DNA of 64,000 bases, from the NCBI RefSeq assembly GCF_001439785.1, contig NZ_JYLI01000027.1, positions 1 to 64,000 on the forward strand. The letters run 5' to 3'. Under the pieces are notes generated by a model. It was not told the DNA's origin. It searched no databases and worked only from the letters and a program-made list of their open reading frames with translations. This DNA is from Pseudomonas poae (GTDB lineage: Bacteria > Pseudomonadota > Gammaproteobacteria > Pseudomonadales > Pseudomonadaceae). This document shows, piece by piece, positions 35,400 through 44,604 of this stretch (the first letter of the stretch is position 1; every line of letters begins with the position of its first letter). Both the position numbers and the translations under genes were made by a program.

Positions 35400-36881
35400 A
35401 TGAGCAAAGAAGTACTGCTGGTTGTTGAGTCGGTATCCAATGAAAAGGGTGTACCGGCAAACGTGATTTTTGAAGCGCTGGAGCTGGCCCTGGCCACTGC
35501 TACCAAAAAGCGTTTTGAAGACGAAGTTGATCTGCGTGTGGAAATCAACCGCCACACCGGTGCCTATGAGACGTTCCGTCGCTGGACGGTCGTTGAAGAA
35601 GCCGATCTTGATGATCCGGCCATCGAAACCTGGCCGAGCAAGGTTGCCGAAACGCATCCTGGCTCCAATGTAGGTGATGTTGTCGAAGAAAAGATCGAAT
35701 CGATCGAGTTCGGCCGTATCGCTGCACAGACCGCTAAACAGGTCATCGTGCAGAAGGTTCGCGAAGCCGAGCGCGCTCAAGTCGTTGACGCCTATCGCGA
35801 GCGCCTGGGTGAAATCATCTCCGGCACCGTCAAAAAAGTTACCCGCGACAATGTGATCGTCGATCTGGGCAACAACGCCGAAGCGTTGCTGGCTCGCGAA
35901 GACATCATTTCTCGCGAAACCTTCCGTGTAGGGGTGCGCTTGCGTGCACTGCTCAAGGAAATTCGCACCGAGAACCGCGGCCCTCAGCTGATCCTGTCGC
36001 GTACGGCGCCGGAAATGCTGATCGAGCTGTTCCGCATCGAAGTGCCGGAAATCGCCGAGGGCCTGATCGAGGTTATGGCTGCGTCCCGCGATCCGGGTTC
36101 GCGCGCCAAGATCGCGGTCCGTTCCAAGGACAAACGCATCGACCCGCAGGGCGCTTGCATCGGTATGCGCGGTTCGCGTGTACAGGCAGTGTCGGGTGAG
36201 TTGGGCGGTGAGCGTGTTGATATCGTGCTGTGGGACGACAACCCGGCTCAGTTTGTCATCAACGCAATGTCGCCGGCTGAAGTGGCGGCAATTATCGTTG
36301 ACGAGGATGCCCATGCAATGGACATCGCCGTTGGCGCAGACAATCTGGCTCAGGCCATTGGTCGTGGTGGGCAGAACGTGCGTCTGGCCAGCCAACTGAC
36401 CGGTTGGACCCTGAACGTGATGACCGAATCGGACATCCAGGCTAAGCAGCAAGCTGAAACCGGTGACATCCTGCGAAACTTTATCGAAGAGCTGGAAGTC
36501 GATGAAGACCTGGCGCAGGTACTGGTAGATGAAGGCTTCACCAGCCTGGAAGAGATTGCCTACGTACCGTTGGAAGAAATGCTCAACATCGACGGCTTTG
36601 ACGAAGACACTGTCAACGAGCTTCGCGCTCGGGCCAAGGATCGTTTGTTGACTAAAGCCATCGCTACTGAGGAAAAGCTGGCAGACGCCCATCCGGCCGA
36701 AGACCTGCTCTCGCTTGAGGGTATGGACAAGGATTTGGCGATGGAACTGGCGGTGCGCGGCGTAATTACCCGCGAAGACCTGGCCGAGCAGTCTATTGAC
36801 GATCTGCTCGACATCGACGGCATTGACGAAGATCGTGCCGGCAAGTTGATCATGGCCGCCCGAGCCCATTGGTTCGAGTAA
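35400..36881 (+). CDS. nusA: Transcription termination/antitermination factor NusA
   Basis: 493 residues. N-terminal polymerase-binding domain (KEVLLVVESVSNEKGVP), S1 domain (ISGTVKKVTRDNVIVDLG), two KH domains (KIAVRSKDKRIDPQGACIGMRGSRV, AIGRGGQNVRLASQLTG) and two C-terminal acidic repeats (about 370-420 and 445-490). It promotes pausing and folding of terminator hairpins, and in antitermination complexes it does the reverse. As part of its own operon behind tandem terminators it could control its own synthesis. ATG at 35400 with GAGG upstream. Confidence 0.98.
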   Translation: MSKEVLLVVESVSNEKGVPANVIFEALELALATATKKRFEDEVDLRVEINRHTGAYETFRRWTVVEEADLDDPAIETWPSKVAETHPGSNVGDVVEEKIESIEFGRIAAQTAKQVIVQKVREAERAQVVDAYRERLGEIISGTVKKVTRDNVIVDLGNNAEALLAREDIISRETFRVGVRLRALLKEIRTENRGPQLILSRTAPEMLIELFRIEVPEIAEGLIEVMAASRDPGSRAKIAVRSKDKRIDPQGACIGMRGSRVQAVSGELGGERVDIVLWDDNPAQFVINAMSPAEVAAIIVDEDAHAMDIAVGADNLAQAIGRGGQNVRLASQLTGWTLNVMTESDIQAKQQAETGDILRNFIEELEVDEDLAQVLVDEGFTSLEEIAYVPLEEMLNIDGFDEDTVNELRARAKDRLLTKAIATEEKLADAHPAEDLLSLEGMDKDLAMELAVRGVITREDLAEQSIDDLLDIDGIDEDRAGKLIMAARAHWFE

Positions 36882-36908
36882 CTAGGCGCGGCCTGAGGAG
36901 AGAAGTGC

Positions 36909-39425
36909 ATGACGCAAGTCACGGTGAAACAACTGGCCGATGAGGTCAAAACACCGGTAGAGCGCCTGTTGCAGCAGATGCGTGAGGCAGGTCTGCCGCA
37001 CACCGCCGCCGACGAAGGTGTGAGCGATAGTGAGAAGCAGTCTTTGCTGACTCACTTGAAGAGCAGCCACAAGGCGAAAGTGGAAGAACCGCGCAAGATT
37101 ACATTGCAGCGCAAAACCACCAGCACCCTGCGTGTTGCGGGTAGCAAGAGCATCAGCGTTGAAGTACGCAAGAAGAAAGTCTTCGTACAGCGCAGCCCGG
37201 AAGAAATCGAAGCCGAGCGCAAACGCGATCTGGAAGAACGTCGCGCAGTAGAAAATGCTGCACGTCAGAAGGCTGAAGAAGAAGCCAAGCGTCGCGCCGA
37301 AGAAGAAGCGCGTCGCCAGCCTGCTGCTGCGCAACCTGCTGCCACTGATGCGGTTGCTGCACCTGTTGAAGCCGTGCGTGAGGCCGCTCCGGTTGCCGCC
37401 GCGCCCGCTCCGGCAGCTGACGCTCGCAAGCGCGACGAACCTCGTCGTCCGGACAAACCACGTGCCGACGATAACAATCGTCGCAGCGGCGGTGGCGATG
37501 GCGAGCGCAAAAACGCTCCGCATCGTGCTTCGGTCAAAGAGAAAGCGCCTGCACCGCGCGTTGCCCCCCGTACTACCGACGAAGAAAGCGATGGCTTCCG
37601 TCGTGGTGGTCGCGGCAAGGCCAAGCTGAAGAAGCGCAATGCCCACGGTTTCCAGAGCCCAACCGGCCCTGTCGTGCGTGATGTGCAGATCGGCGAGACC
37701 ATCACGGTTGGCGATCTTGCCAATCAGATGTCGGTCAAGGCAGCTGAAATCATCAAGTTCATGTTCAAGCTGGGCACTCCAGCCACCATCAACCAGGTGC
37801 TCGATCAGGAAACTGCTCAGCTGGTAGCCGAAGAGCTGGGTCACAAAGTCACCCTGGTCAGCGACACCGCCCTGGAAGATTCCTTGGCCGAGTCGCTGAA
37901 GTTTGAAGGTGAGACGTTCTCCCGTGCGCCAGTCGTGACCGTAATGGGCCACGTTGACCATGGTAAAACTTCCCTGCTCGACTACATCCGTCGTGCGAAG
38001 GTAGCGGCTGGCGAAGCCGGCGGTATCACCCAGCACATCGGTGCGTACCACGTTGAAACCGAGCGCGGCATGGTCACCTTCCTCGACACCCCGGGTCACG
38101 CCGCGTTTACCGCCATGCGTGCCCGTGGTGCCAAGGCGACTGACATCGTGATTCTGGTGGTTGCAGCGGACGACGGCGTGATGCCGCAGACCATTGAAGC
38201 GGTCCAGCACGCCAAGGCTGCCGGTGTTCCGCTGGTGGTTGCTGTGAACAAGATCGACAAGCCGGGCGCCGATCTCGATCGCATCCGTAGCGAATTGTCG
38301 GTTCACGGCGTGACGTCTGAAGAGTGGGGCGGTGATACGCCATTCGTCTCGGTCTCGGCGAAAGTCGGTACCGGTGTGGACGAGCTGCTCGAAGCGGTCC
38401 TGCTGCAAGCTGAAGTACTTGAACTCAAAGCAACCCCATCGGCCCCGGGTCGCGGTGTTGTGGTTGAATCGCGTCTCGACAAGGGCCGTGGCCCGGTTGC
38501 GACCGTTCTGGTTCAAGACGGCACCCTGCGTCAGGGCGACATGGTACTGGTCGGTTCGAACTATGGCCGTGTACGTGCCATGCTCGACGAAAACGGCAAG
38601 CCCATCAAGGAAGCCGGTCCTTCCATCCCTGTCGAGATCCTCGGCCTGGACGGTACCCCGGACGCTGGCGACGAGATGAGCGTGCTGTCGGACGAGAAGA
38701 AAGCCCGTGAAGTGGCTCTGTTCCGTCAAGGCAAGTTCCGCGAAGTCAAACTGGCCCGTGCTCACGCCGGCAAGCTGGAAAACATCTTCGAGAACATGGG
38801 CCAGGCAGAGAAGAAGACGCTTAACATCGTCCTCAAATCTGACGTTCGTGGTTCCCTCGAAGCGTTGAACGGCGCCTTGAATGGCCTGGGTAACGACGAA
38901 GTGCAAGTGCGCGTTGTCGGTGGCGGTGTCGGTGGTATCACCGAGTCCGACGCCAACCTGGCACTGGCTTCCAACGCTGTACTGTTCGGCTTCAACGTGC
39001 GTGCCGATGCTGGCGCTCGCAAGATCGTCGAGCAGGAAGGCCTTGACATGCGTTACTACAACGTCATCTACGACATCATCGAAGACGTCAAGAAAGCCCT
39101 TACCGGCATGCTTGGCAGCGACGTTCGGGAGAACATCCTGGGTATCGCCGAGGTGCGTGACGTGTTCCGCTCGCCGAAATTCGGCGCGATCGCCGGCTGC
39201 ATGGTGGTTGAAGGTACCGTGTACCGTAACCGTCCAATCCGTGTACTGCGTGATGACATCGTTATCTTCGAAGGCGAGCTGGAATCCCTGCGCCGCTTCA
39301 AGGACGACGCTGCTGACGTACGTGCCGGCATGGAATGCGGTATCGGCGTCAAGAGCTACAACGACGTCAAGGTTGGCGACAAGATCGAAGTCTTCGAGAA
39401 GGTTCAGGTTGCTCGCAGCCTCTGA
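36909..39425 (+). CDS. infB: Translation initiation factor IF-2
   Basis: 838 residues. N-terminal IF2-N domains (VTVKQLADEVKTPVERLL), then a long charged linker of Ala, Glu, Arg and Pro (about 60-250). The G domain has GHVDHGKT at 347-354, DTPGH and NKIDKPG, and domains II to IV follow. It places fMet-tRNA on the 30S subunit and drives subunit joining with GTP. Its operon begins at the gene for that same initiator tRNA. 27 bases after nusA. A strong terminator follows it. Confidence 0.98.
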   Translation: MTQVTVKQLADEVKTPVERLLQQMREAGLPHTAADEGVSDSEKQSLLTHLKSSHKAKVEEPRKITLQRKTTSTLRVAGSKSISVEVRKKKVFVQRSPEEIEAERKRDLEERRAVENAARQKAEEEAKRRAEEEARRQPAAAQPAATDAVAAPVEAVREAAPVAAAPAPAADARKRDEPRRPDKPRADDNNRRSGGGDGERKNAPHRASVKEKAPAPRVAPRTTDEESDGFRRGGRGKAKLKKRNAHGFQSPTGPVVRDVQIGETITVGDLANQMSVKAAEIIKFMFKLGTPATINQVLDQETAQLVAEELGHKVTLVSDTALEDSLAESLKFEGETFSRAPVVTVMGHVDHGKTSLLDYIRRAKVAAGEAGGITQHIGAYHVETERGMVTFLDTPGHAAFTAMRARGAKATDIVILVVAADDGVMPQTIEAVQHAKAAGVPLVVAVNKIDKPGADLDRIRSELSVHGVTSEEWGGDTPFVSVSAKVGTGVDELLEAVLLQAEVLELKATPSAPGRGVVVESRLDKGRGPVATVLVQDGTLRQGDMVLVGSNYGRVRAMLDENGKPIKEAGPSIPVEILGLDGTPDAGDEMSVLSDEKKAREVALFRQGKFREVKLARAHAGKLENIFENMGQAEKKTLNIVLKSDVRGSLEALNGALNGLGNDEVQVRVVGGGVGGITESDANLALASNAVLFGFNVRADAGARKIVEQEGLDMRYYNVIYDIIEDVKKALTGMLGSDVRENILGIAEVRDVFRSPKFGAIAGCMVVEGTVYRNRPIRVLRDDIVIFEGELESLRRFKDDAADVRAGMECGIGVKSYNDVKVGDKIEVFEKVQVARSL

Positions 39426-39495
39426 CTCGCGCACTTCAGGAGCCACGCGGCGTGTAGGCATGCAATGCCCCACGCGGCGTCCGGACTCTAAACGC

Positions 39496-39532
39496 AACGC
39501 CCGGTCTGGCTTTTGTCAGGCCGGGCGTTTGC
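39496..39532 (+). terminator. Terminator between infB and rbfA
   Basis: A 15-pair stem, AACGCCCGGTCTGGC with GTCAGGCCGGGCGTT around TTTT, followed by TTG, 70 bases after infB. The weak T-run suggests partial read-through into rbfA-truB. Confidence 0.7.
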
Positions 39533-39583
39533 CGCTTTCAGACCCCACGGGTTTCACCGTGTGGCAGTAACAGGTAACAAGAC

Positions 39584-39979
39584 ATGGCAAAAGAATATAG
39601 CCGTACCCAGCGTATCGGCGATCAGATGCAGCGCGAGCTGGCTCAACTGATCCGTCGCGAAGTCAAAGACCCGCGTGTCGGCCTGGTCACCATTACCGCC
39701 GTTGAAGTGAGCCGTGACGTGGGTCACGCCAAGATCTTCATCACCGTAATGGGCCAGGACAACAGCGAAGAAATCGCGCAGAGCATCAAGGTACTCAACT
39801 CGGCCGCAGGCTTCCTGCGCATGCAGTTGGCCCGTGAAATGAAGCTGCGCAGCGTGCCCCAGTTGCACTTTCACTACGACGAAAGTGTCGTGCGTGGCGC
39901 GCACCTGTCGGCACTGATCGAGCGCGCAGTGGCCGAAGACAGCCAGCACCCGTCCACACCTGAAGACGCCAAGGAGTAA
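39584..39979 (+). CDS. rbfA: Ribosome-binding factor RbfA
   Basis: 131 residues with the KH-like RbfA fold: RTQRIGDQMQRELAQLIRREVKDPRVG, VTITAVEVSRDVGHAKIFITV and the C-terminal LHFHYDESVVRGAHLSALIERA. It matures the 5' end of 16S rRNA in 30S subunits and is needed for growth in the cold. Four bases before truB. Confidence 0.97.
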   Translation: MAKEYSRTQRIGDQMQRELAQLIRREVKDPRVGLVTITAVEVSRDVGHAKIFITVMGQDNSEEIAQSIKVLNSAAGFLRMQLAREMKLRSVPQLHFHYDESVVRGAHLSALIERAVAEDSQHPSTPEDAKE

Positions 39980-39982
39980 GCG

Positions 39983-40900
39983 GTGGCTCAGGTCAAACGT
40001 ATCCGTCGCAACGTCAGCGGCATCATCCTGCTCGACAAGCCCATTGGATTTACCTCCAATGCCGCGTTGCAGAAGGTTCGCTGGCTGCTCAATGCCGAGA
40101 AAGCCGGACACACCGGCAGTCTCGATCCCCTGGCCACCGGCGTGTTGCCGTTGTGCTTTGGCGAAGCCACCAAGTTCTCGCAATACCTGCTCGATTCCGA
40201 CAAGGGTTACGAAACCCTGATGCAATTGGGCAAGACCACCACCACGGCTGACGCCGAAGGTGATGTTTTGCAGGTGCGCGATGTGACCGTTGGTCGTGCT
40301 GATATCGAGGCGGCTTTACCCGGTTTTCGTGGGCAAATCAGCCAGATACCGCCGATGTACTCGGCTCTCAAGCGTGATGGCCAACCTCTTTACAAGTTGG
40401 CTCGTGCGGGCGAAGTAGTGGAGCGCGAACCGCGTTCTGTTACTATTGCGCGCTTGGAATTGCTCGCCTGTGAAGGCGACACCGCACGCTTGGCCGTGGA
40501 TTGCAGCAAGGGCACCTATATCCGTACCCTCGTGGAAGATATAGGTGAACAGCTTGGTTGCGGCGCGTACGTAGCAGAACTGCGACGTACCCAGGCAGGG
40601 CCCTTCAGCTTGGCTCAGACGGTCACGCTGGAAGAGTTGGAAGCGGTTCACGCCGAAGGCGGCAACGAAGCGGTTGATCGCTTCCTGATGCCATCGGACA
40701 GCGGTTTGCTCGATTGGCCGTTGCTGCACTTTTCGGAGCACAGCGCGTTCTACTGGCTCAACGGCCAGCCGGTACGTGCCCCGGATGCCCCGAAGTTCGG
40801 CATGGTGCGGGTACAGGATCATAACGGTCGCTTCATCGGTATCGGTGAAGTGAGCGAAGACGGGCGCATAGCGCCGCGTCGACTGATTCGGTCAGAATGA
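39983..40900 (+). CDS. truB: tRNA pseudouridine-55 synthase TruB
   Basis: 305 residues. The catalytic aspartate is Asp48 in HTGSLDPLATGVLP; the substrate-binding KGYETLMQLGKTTTTADAEG and DCSKGTYIRTLVEDIG segments and a C-terminal PUA-like domain follow. It makes pseudouridine 55 in the T loop of all tRNAs. Start GTG at 39983, after AAGGAG at the end of rbfA, giving MAQVKRIRRNVSGIILLDKP. Part of the rbfA-truB-rpsO-pnp line. Confidence 0.97.
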   Translation: MAQVKRIRRNVSGIILLDKPIGFTSNAALQKVRWLLNAEKAGHTGSLDPLATGVLPLCFGEATKFSQYLLDSDKGYETLMQLGKTTTTADAEGDVLQVRDVTVGRADIEAALPGFRGQISQIPPMYSALKRDGQPLYKLARAGEVVEREPRSVTIARLELLACEGDTARLAVDCSKGTYIRTLVEDIGEQLGCGAYVAELRRTQAGPFSLAQTVTLEELEAVHAEGGNEAVDRFLMPSDSGLLDWPLLHFSEHSAFYWLNGQPVRAPDAPKFGMVRVQDHNGRFIGIGEVSEDGRIAPRRLIRSE

Positions 40901-41015
40901 CCGAACGAGGGTGGCTGTTAATAGGCACGGTCACTTCTCATTTTTAGATACAGGGATTTGTCCCTGGCCTATTGAGATCACCCCTTGGGTGGTTTCCTGA
41001 AAAAAGGATTGCCTC

Positions 41016-41285
41016 ATGGCTCTCGACGTTCAAGAAAAAGCACAAATCGTAGCTGACTATCAGCAAGCTGTTGGTGACACTGGTTCGCCAGAAGTGCAAG
41101 TTGCACTGCTGACCCACAACATCAACAAGCTGCAAGGTCACTTCAAGGCCAACGGTAAAGACCACCACTCCCGTCGTGGTCTGATCCGCATGGTAAACCA
41201 GCGCCGTAAGCTGCTGGACTACCTGAAAGGCAAGGATCTGGGTCGTTATCAGGCTCTGATCGGTCGCCTGGGTCTGCGTCGCTAA
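41016..41285 (+). CDS. rpsO: 30S ribosomal protein S15
   Basis: 89 residues, full length, with GDTGSPEVQVALLTHNINKLQGHFK and KDHHSRRGLIRMVNQRRKLLDYLK. It binds 16S rRNA early in central-domain assembly. In E. coli S15 represses its own mRNA through a leader fold. Here the 115-base leader contains two short hairpins (CAGGGA/TCCCTG near 40951 and ATCACCC/GGGTGGT near 40977) just before the AAAAAGGA ribosome-binding site, which could serve a similar purpose. Confidence 0.98.
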   Translation: MALDVQEKAQIVADYQQAVGDTGSPEVQVALLTHNINKLQGHFKANGKDHHSRRGLIRMVNQRRKLLDYLKGKDLGRYQALIGRLGLRR

Positions 41286-41312
41286 CAAGCGATTGCGCTA
41301 GAGGTTGGTTGT

Positions 41313-41351
41313 CTGCCGTGTGTCAGTGGGATTCCCGCTGGCCCACGGCAG
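41313..41351 (+). promoter_or_regulatory. Long hairpin between rpsO and pnp, probable RNase III site
   Basis: CTGCCGTG pairs with CACGGCAG and, after a small internal loop, GTCAGTGGG pairs with CCCGCTGGC, giving about 17 pairs around ATT. No T-run follows, so it is not a typical terminator. In E. coli a hairpin in this place is cut by RNase III and allows PNPase to repress its own mRNA. Confidence 0.6.
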
Positions 41352-41479
41352 GCTCCCAGCCTCAAGTTTTATCTGGATACACGTTTTACCCTGGACAGGC
41401 GTTGGGCCGATTCCCGACATTGCCCAAGAATTTCGCAAGAAAACAAGTTCCCCAAGAGCCACAAAGAAGGTAGGACACC

Positions 41480-43585
41480 GTGAACCCGGTTATCAAAAAA
41501 TTCCAGTTCGGTCAGTCGACCGTTACCCTCGAGACAGGCCGTATCGCCCGTCAAGCCTCCGGCGCAGTGCTGGTTACCGTTGATGACGACGTTACCGTAC
41601 TGGTGACCGTTGTTGGCGCCAAGACCGCTGACCCGAGCAAAGGCTTCTTCCCTCTTTCCGTTCACTACCAGGAAAAGACTTACGCTGCCGGTAAGATCCC
41701 TGGTGGCTTCTTCAAGCGCGAAGGTCGTCCTTCCGAAAAAGAAACCCTGACTTCCCGACTGATCGACCGTCCGATCCGTCCGCTGTTTCCCGAAGGCTTC
41801 ATGAACGAAGTGCAGGTTGTCTGCACCGTCGTTTCCACCAGCAAGAAGACCGATCCGGACATCGCTGCGATGATCGGTACCTCGGCTGCCCTGGCCATCT
41901 CCGGCATTCCGTTCGATGGCCCGATCGGCGCCGCCCGCGTTGCTTTCCACGAAAGCACCGGCTACCTGCTGAACCCGACTTACGAGCAGCAGAAAGCTTC
42001 GAGCCTGGACATGGTCGTTGCCGGTACTTCCGAAGCGGTATTGATGGTTGAATCGGAAGCCAAAGAGCTGACCGAAGACCAGATGCTGGGCGCGGTGCTG
42101 TTTGCTCACGACGAGTTCCAGTCGGTGATCAACGCCGTTAAAGAGCTGGCTGCCGAAGCGGCCAAGCCTACCTGGGCCTGGGCTCCACAAGCCGAAGCCA
42201 CCGAACTGCTGGGTGCTATCCGCTCCGAGTTCGGCGCTGCCATCTCTGACGCCTACACCATCACCGTCAAGGCCGACCGTTATGCTCGCCTGGGTGAGTT
42301 GAAGGATCAGGTCGTGGCCAAACTGTCCGGTGAAGAAGGCCAGCCTTCGTCCAGCGAAGTCAAAGCCGCTTTCGGTGAAATCGAATACCGCACCGTTCGC
42401 GAAAATATCGTTAACGGCAAGCCACGTATCGACGGCCGTGATACCCGCACCGTGCGTCCGCTGAACATCGAAGTCGGTGTGCTGCCCAAGACTCACGGTT
42501 CGGCCCTGTTCACCCGTGGTGAAACCCAGGCCCTGGTTGTTGCAACCCTGGGTACTGCGCGTGACGCGCAACTGCTGGACACCCTCGAAGGCGAGAAAAA
42601 AGACCCGTTCATGCTGCACTACAACTTCCCGCCGTTCTCGGTCGGTGAGTGTGGTCGCATGGGTGGCGCTGGTCGTCGCGAAATCGGTCACGGCCGTCTG
42701 GCCCGTCGTTCGATCGCTGCCATGCTGCCGGCTGCCGACGTGTTCCCGTACACCATCCGCGTTGTGTCGGAAATCACCGAATCCAACGGTTCCAGCTCCA
42801 TGGCTTCCGTGTGCGGTGCGTCCCTGGCACTGATGGATGCCGGTGTGCCGATGAAGGCACCGGTTGCCGGTATCGCCATGGGCCTGGTTAAGGAAGGCGA
42901 GAAGTTCGCCATCCTGACCGACATCCTGGGTGACGAAGATCACCTGGGCGACATGGACTTCAAGGTAGCCGGTACCGCCAAAGGTGTGACCGCGCTGCAG
43001 ATGGACATCAAGATCAAGGGCATCACCGAAGAGATCATGGAAATCGCCCTGGGCCAAGCCCTGGAAGCGCGCCTGAACATCCTCGGCCAGATGAACCAGA
43101 TCATTGGTCAGTCGCGTACCGAGCTGTCGGAAAATGCTCCGACCATGATCGCGATGAAAATCGACACCGACAAAATCCGTGATGTCATCGGTAAAGGCGG
43201 CGCGACCATCCGTGCGATCTGTGAAGAGACCAAGGCTTCGATCGACATCGAAGACGATGGCTCGATCAAGATCTTCGGCGAATCCAAAGAAGCTGCCGAG
43301 GCTGCGCGTCAGCGCGTTCTGGGCATCACCGCCGAAGCCGAGATCGGCAAGATCTACGTCGGCAAGGTTGAGCGCATCGTCGACTTCGGCGCTTTCGTTA
43401 ACATTCTGCCGGGCAAAGACGGTCTGGTTCACATCTCCATGCTCAGCGATGCTCGCGTAGAGAAAGTGACCGACATTCTGAAAGAAGGCCAGGAAGTGGA
43501 AGTGCTGGTACTGGACGTGGACAACCGCGGCCGTATCAAGCTGTCCATCAAAGACGTTGCAGCAGCCAAGGCCTCGGGCGTTTAA
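41480..43585 (+). CDS. pnp: Polyribonucleotide nucleotidyltransferase (PNPase)
   Basis: 701 residues. Two RNase PH domains: the first begins KKFQFGQSTVTLETGRIARQASGAV; the second has PPFSVGECGRMGGAGRREIGHG and EITESNGSSSMASVCG. A helical linker joins them, and KH (IRDVIGKGGATIRAICEETK) and S1 (GKVERIVDFGAFVNILPGKDGLVHIS) domains follow. It degrades RNA 3' to 5' with phosphate as part of the degradosome. Start GTG at 41480. A 195-base leader with a long hairpin suggests the usual autocontrol. Confidence 0.98.
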   Translation: MNPVIKKFQFGQSTVTLETGRIARQASGAVLVTVDDDVTVLVTVVGAKTADPSKGFFPLSVHYQEKTYAAGKIPGGFFKREGRPSEKETLTSRLIDRPIRPLFPEGFMNEVQVVCTVVSTSKKTDPDIAAMIGTSAALAISGIPFDGPIGAARVAFHESTGYLLNPTYEQQKASSLDMVVAGTSEAVLMVESEAKELTEDQMLGAVLFAHDEFQSVINAVKELAAEAAKPTWAWAPQAEATELLGAIRSEFGAAISDAYTITVKADRYARLGELKDQVVAKLSGEEGQPSSSEVKAAFGEIEYRTVRENIVNGKPRIDGRDTRTVRPLNIEVGVLPKTHGSALFTRGETQALVVATLGTARDAQLLDTLEGEKKDPFMLHYNFPPFSVGECGRMGGAGRREIGHGRLARRSIAAMLPAADVFPYTIRVVSEITESNGSSSMASVCGASLALMDAGVPMKAPVAGIAMGLVKEGEKFAILTDILGDEDHLGDMDFKVAGTAKGVTALQMDIKIKGITEEIMEIALGQALEARLNILGQMNQIIGQSRTELSENAPTMIAMKIDTDKIRDVIGKGGATIRAICEETKASIDIEDDGSIKIFGESKEAAEAARQRVLGITAEAEIGKIYVGKVERIVDFGAFVNILPGKDGLVHISMLSDARVEKVTDILKEGQEVEVLVLDVDNRGRIKLSIKDVAAAKASGV

Positions 43586-43607
43586 TCACCCCCCAGGCTT
43601 CACGCTG

Positions 43608-43637
43608 AAAAAGGACTCTTCGGAGTCCTTTTTTTAT
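43608..43637 (+). terminator. pnp terminator
   Basis: AAAAAGGACTC-TTCG-GAGTCCTTTTTTT: eight or more pairs with a stable TTCG loop and seven Ts, 23 bases after pnp. Confidence 0.92.
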
Positions 43638-43689
43638 GGGCGCACGAAAGGCAAGCGTAATCAGGCGCTTAGCGCCACAGGCAAAAGCC

Positions 43690-43729
43690 GCAACTTGCAT
43701 GCAGATACACCCGCCTTCATGCAAGTTGC
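43690..43729. promoter_or_regulatory. Two GCAASTTGC dyads, candidate activator sites for the BON gene
   Basis: GCAACTTGC (43690-43698) and GCAAGTTGC (43721-43729) are each palindromic. They also form a larger perfect 12+12 inverted repeat with their ATG/CAT flanks. Their centres are 31 bases apart, about three helical turns, and lie roughly 98 and 129 bases upstream of the start expected from the -24/-12 promoter. This is the usual layout of a sigma-54 activator binding region. Confidence 0.55.
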
Positions 43730-43796
43730 ACGATTTCGGAAAATTGGAGTTTTTGTAACTTACTGTTTTTAAAGGACTTAATCGGATTTGTCGACT

Positions 43797-43812
43797 TGGC
43801 ACACTGCCTGCA
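43797..43812 (+). promoter_or_regulatory. Sigma-54 (-24/-12) promoter of the BON-domain gene
   Basis: TGGCACACTGCCTGCA has GG and GC separated by exactly ten bases and matches TGGCAC-N5-TTGCA apart from one T. It lies 70 bases before the ATG, predicting a start near 43823. Confidence 0.7.
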
Positions 43813-43882
43813 ATATCCCCGTTAACGCTGCAGCATCGAGGTTTACACGCTGCAGACTTTTAATAAAACAGGAGTTACTCGT

Positions 43883-44503
43883 ATGAAGAAGTTCGCTTTC
43901 GCTACTGCTACCGCTCTGACTCTGGCCATGGGTGCTAACGTAGCCTTTGCTCAGACTTCCCAAGCCCCGATGACGTTGGCTGCTGGTGAAATGACCAAGG
44001 CCAAAGAAACTACTTCGGACACCTGGATCACCACCAAAGTCAAAGCTGATCTGCTGACTGAAAAAGGCATCCCAGGTTCGGACATCATGGTTGAGACCAA
44101 CAAAGGTGTGGTTTCCCTGTCCTCCAAGGTAGCTATCTCGGATTCGCAGAAAGCGACCGCTGTAGCCATCACCAAGAAAATCAAAGGTGTGACTGCTGTT
44201 TCCGCTGACGGCCTGATGGCTGGCGGCGCTACCAAGGCAGACAACATCGACAAGACCAAAGGCGCAGCTCATGACGCCAAAGAAACCACCAGCGACACTT
44301 GGATCACTACCAAAGTCAAAGCTGACCTGGTAACCGAGAAAGGCATTCCTGGCACCGACATTAAAGTCGAAACCAACAAAGGCGTTGTTTCCCTGTCTTC
44401 CACCGTAGCGGTAACTGAAGCTCAGAAAACCACTGCTGTGAACATCGCCAAGAAAATCAAAGGCGTTAAAGCTGTATCGGCTGATGGCCTGAAAGCAGAG
44501 TAA
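43883..44503 (+). CDS. Periplasmic protein with two BON domains (OsmY-like)
   Basis: 206 residues. A signal peptide (KKFAFATATALTLAMGANVAFA) is followed by two BON domains, about 40-113 and 133-204. The two are close copies: both carry KETTSDTWITTKVKADL, TEKGIPG and VETNKGVVSLSS, so the gene arose by an internal duplication. BON domains bind phospholipid or bridge membranes; E. coli OsmY is an osmotically and sigma-S induced periplasmic protein with chaperone activity. The gene stands alone after pnp with its own -24/-12 promoter and upstream dyads, and a strong terminator. Codon use is very biased (AAA, GCT), hinting at high expression. Confidence 0.92.
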   Translation: MKKFAFATATALTLAMGANVAFAQTSQAPMTLAAGEMTKAKETTSDTWITTKVKADLLTEKGIPGSDIMVETNKGVVSLSSKVAISDSQKATAVAITKKIKGVTAVSADGLMAGGATKADNIDKTKGAAHDAKETTSDTWITTKVKADLVTEKGIPGTDIKVETNKGVVSLSSTVAVTEAQKTTAVNIAKKIKGVKAVSADGLKAE

Positions 44504-44604
44504 CGCAACGATTCGACTGAACTGAATGGCGGCGGCGGGTGAGTCAGATATCCACCCAACGCACCCTGGAGTTCATGCGACCGACCACACGGATGTGGTC
44601 ATTA

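Noticed and set aside
36882..39497. Minus-strand 871-codon open frame opposite infB
   Set aside because: Antisense shadow caused by high GC and codon bias of infB.
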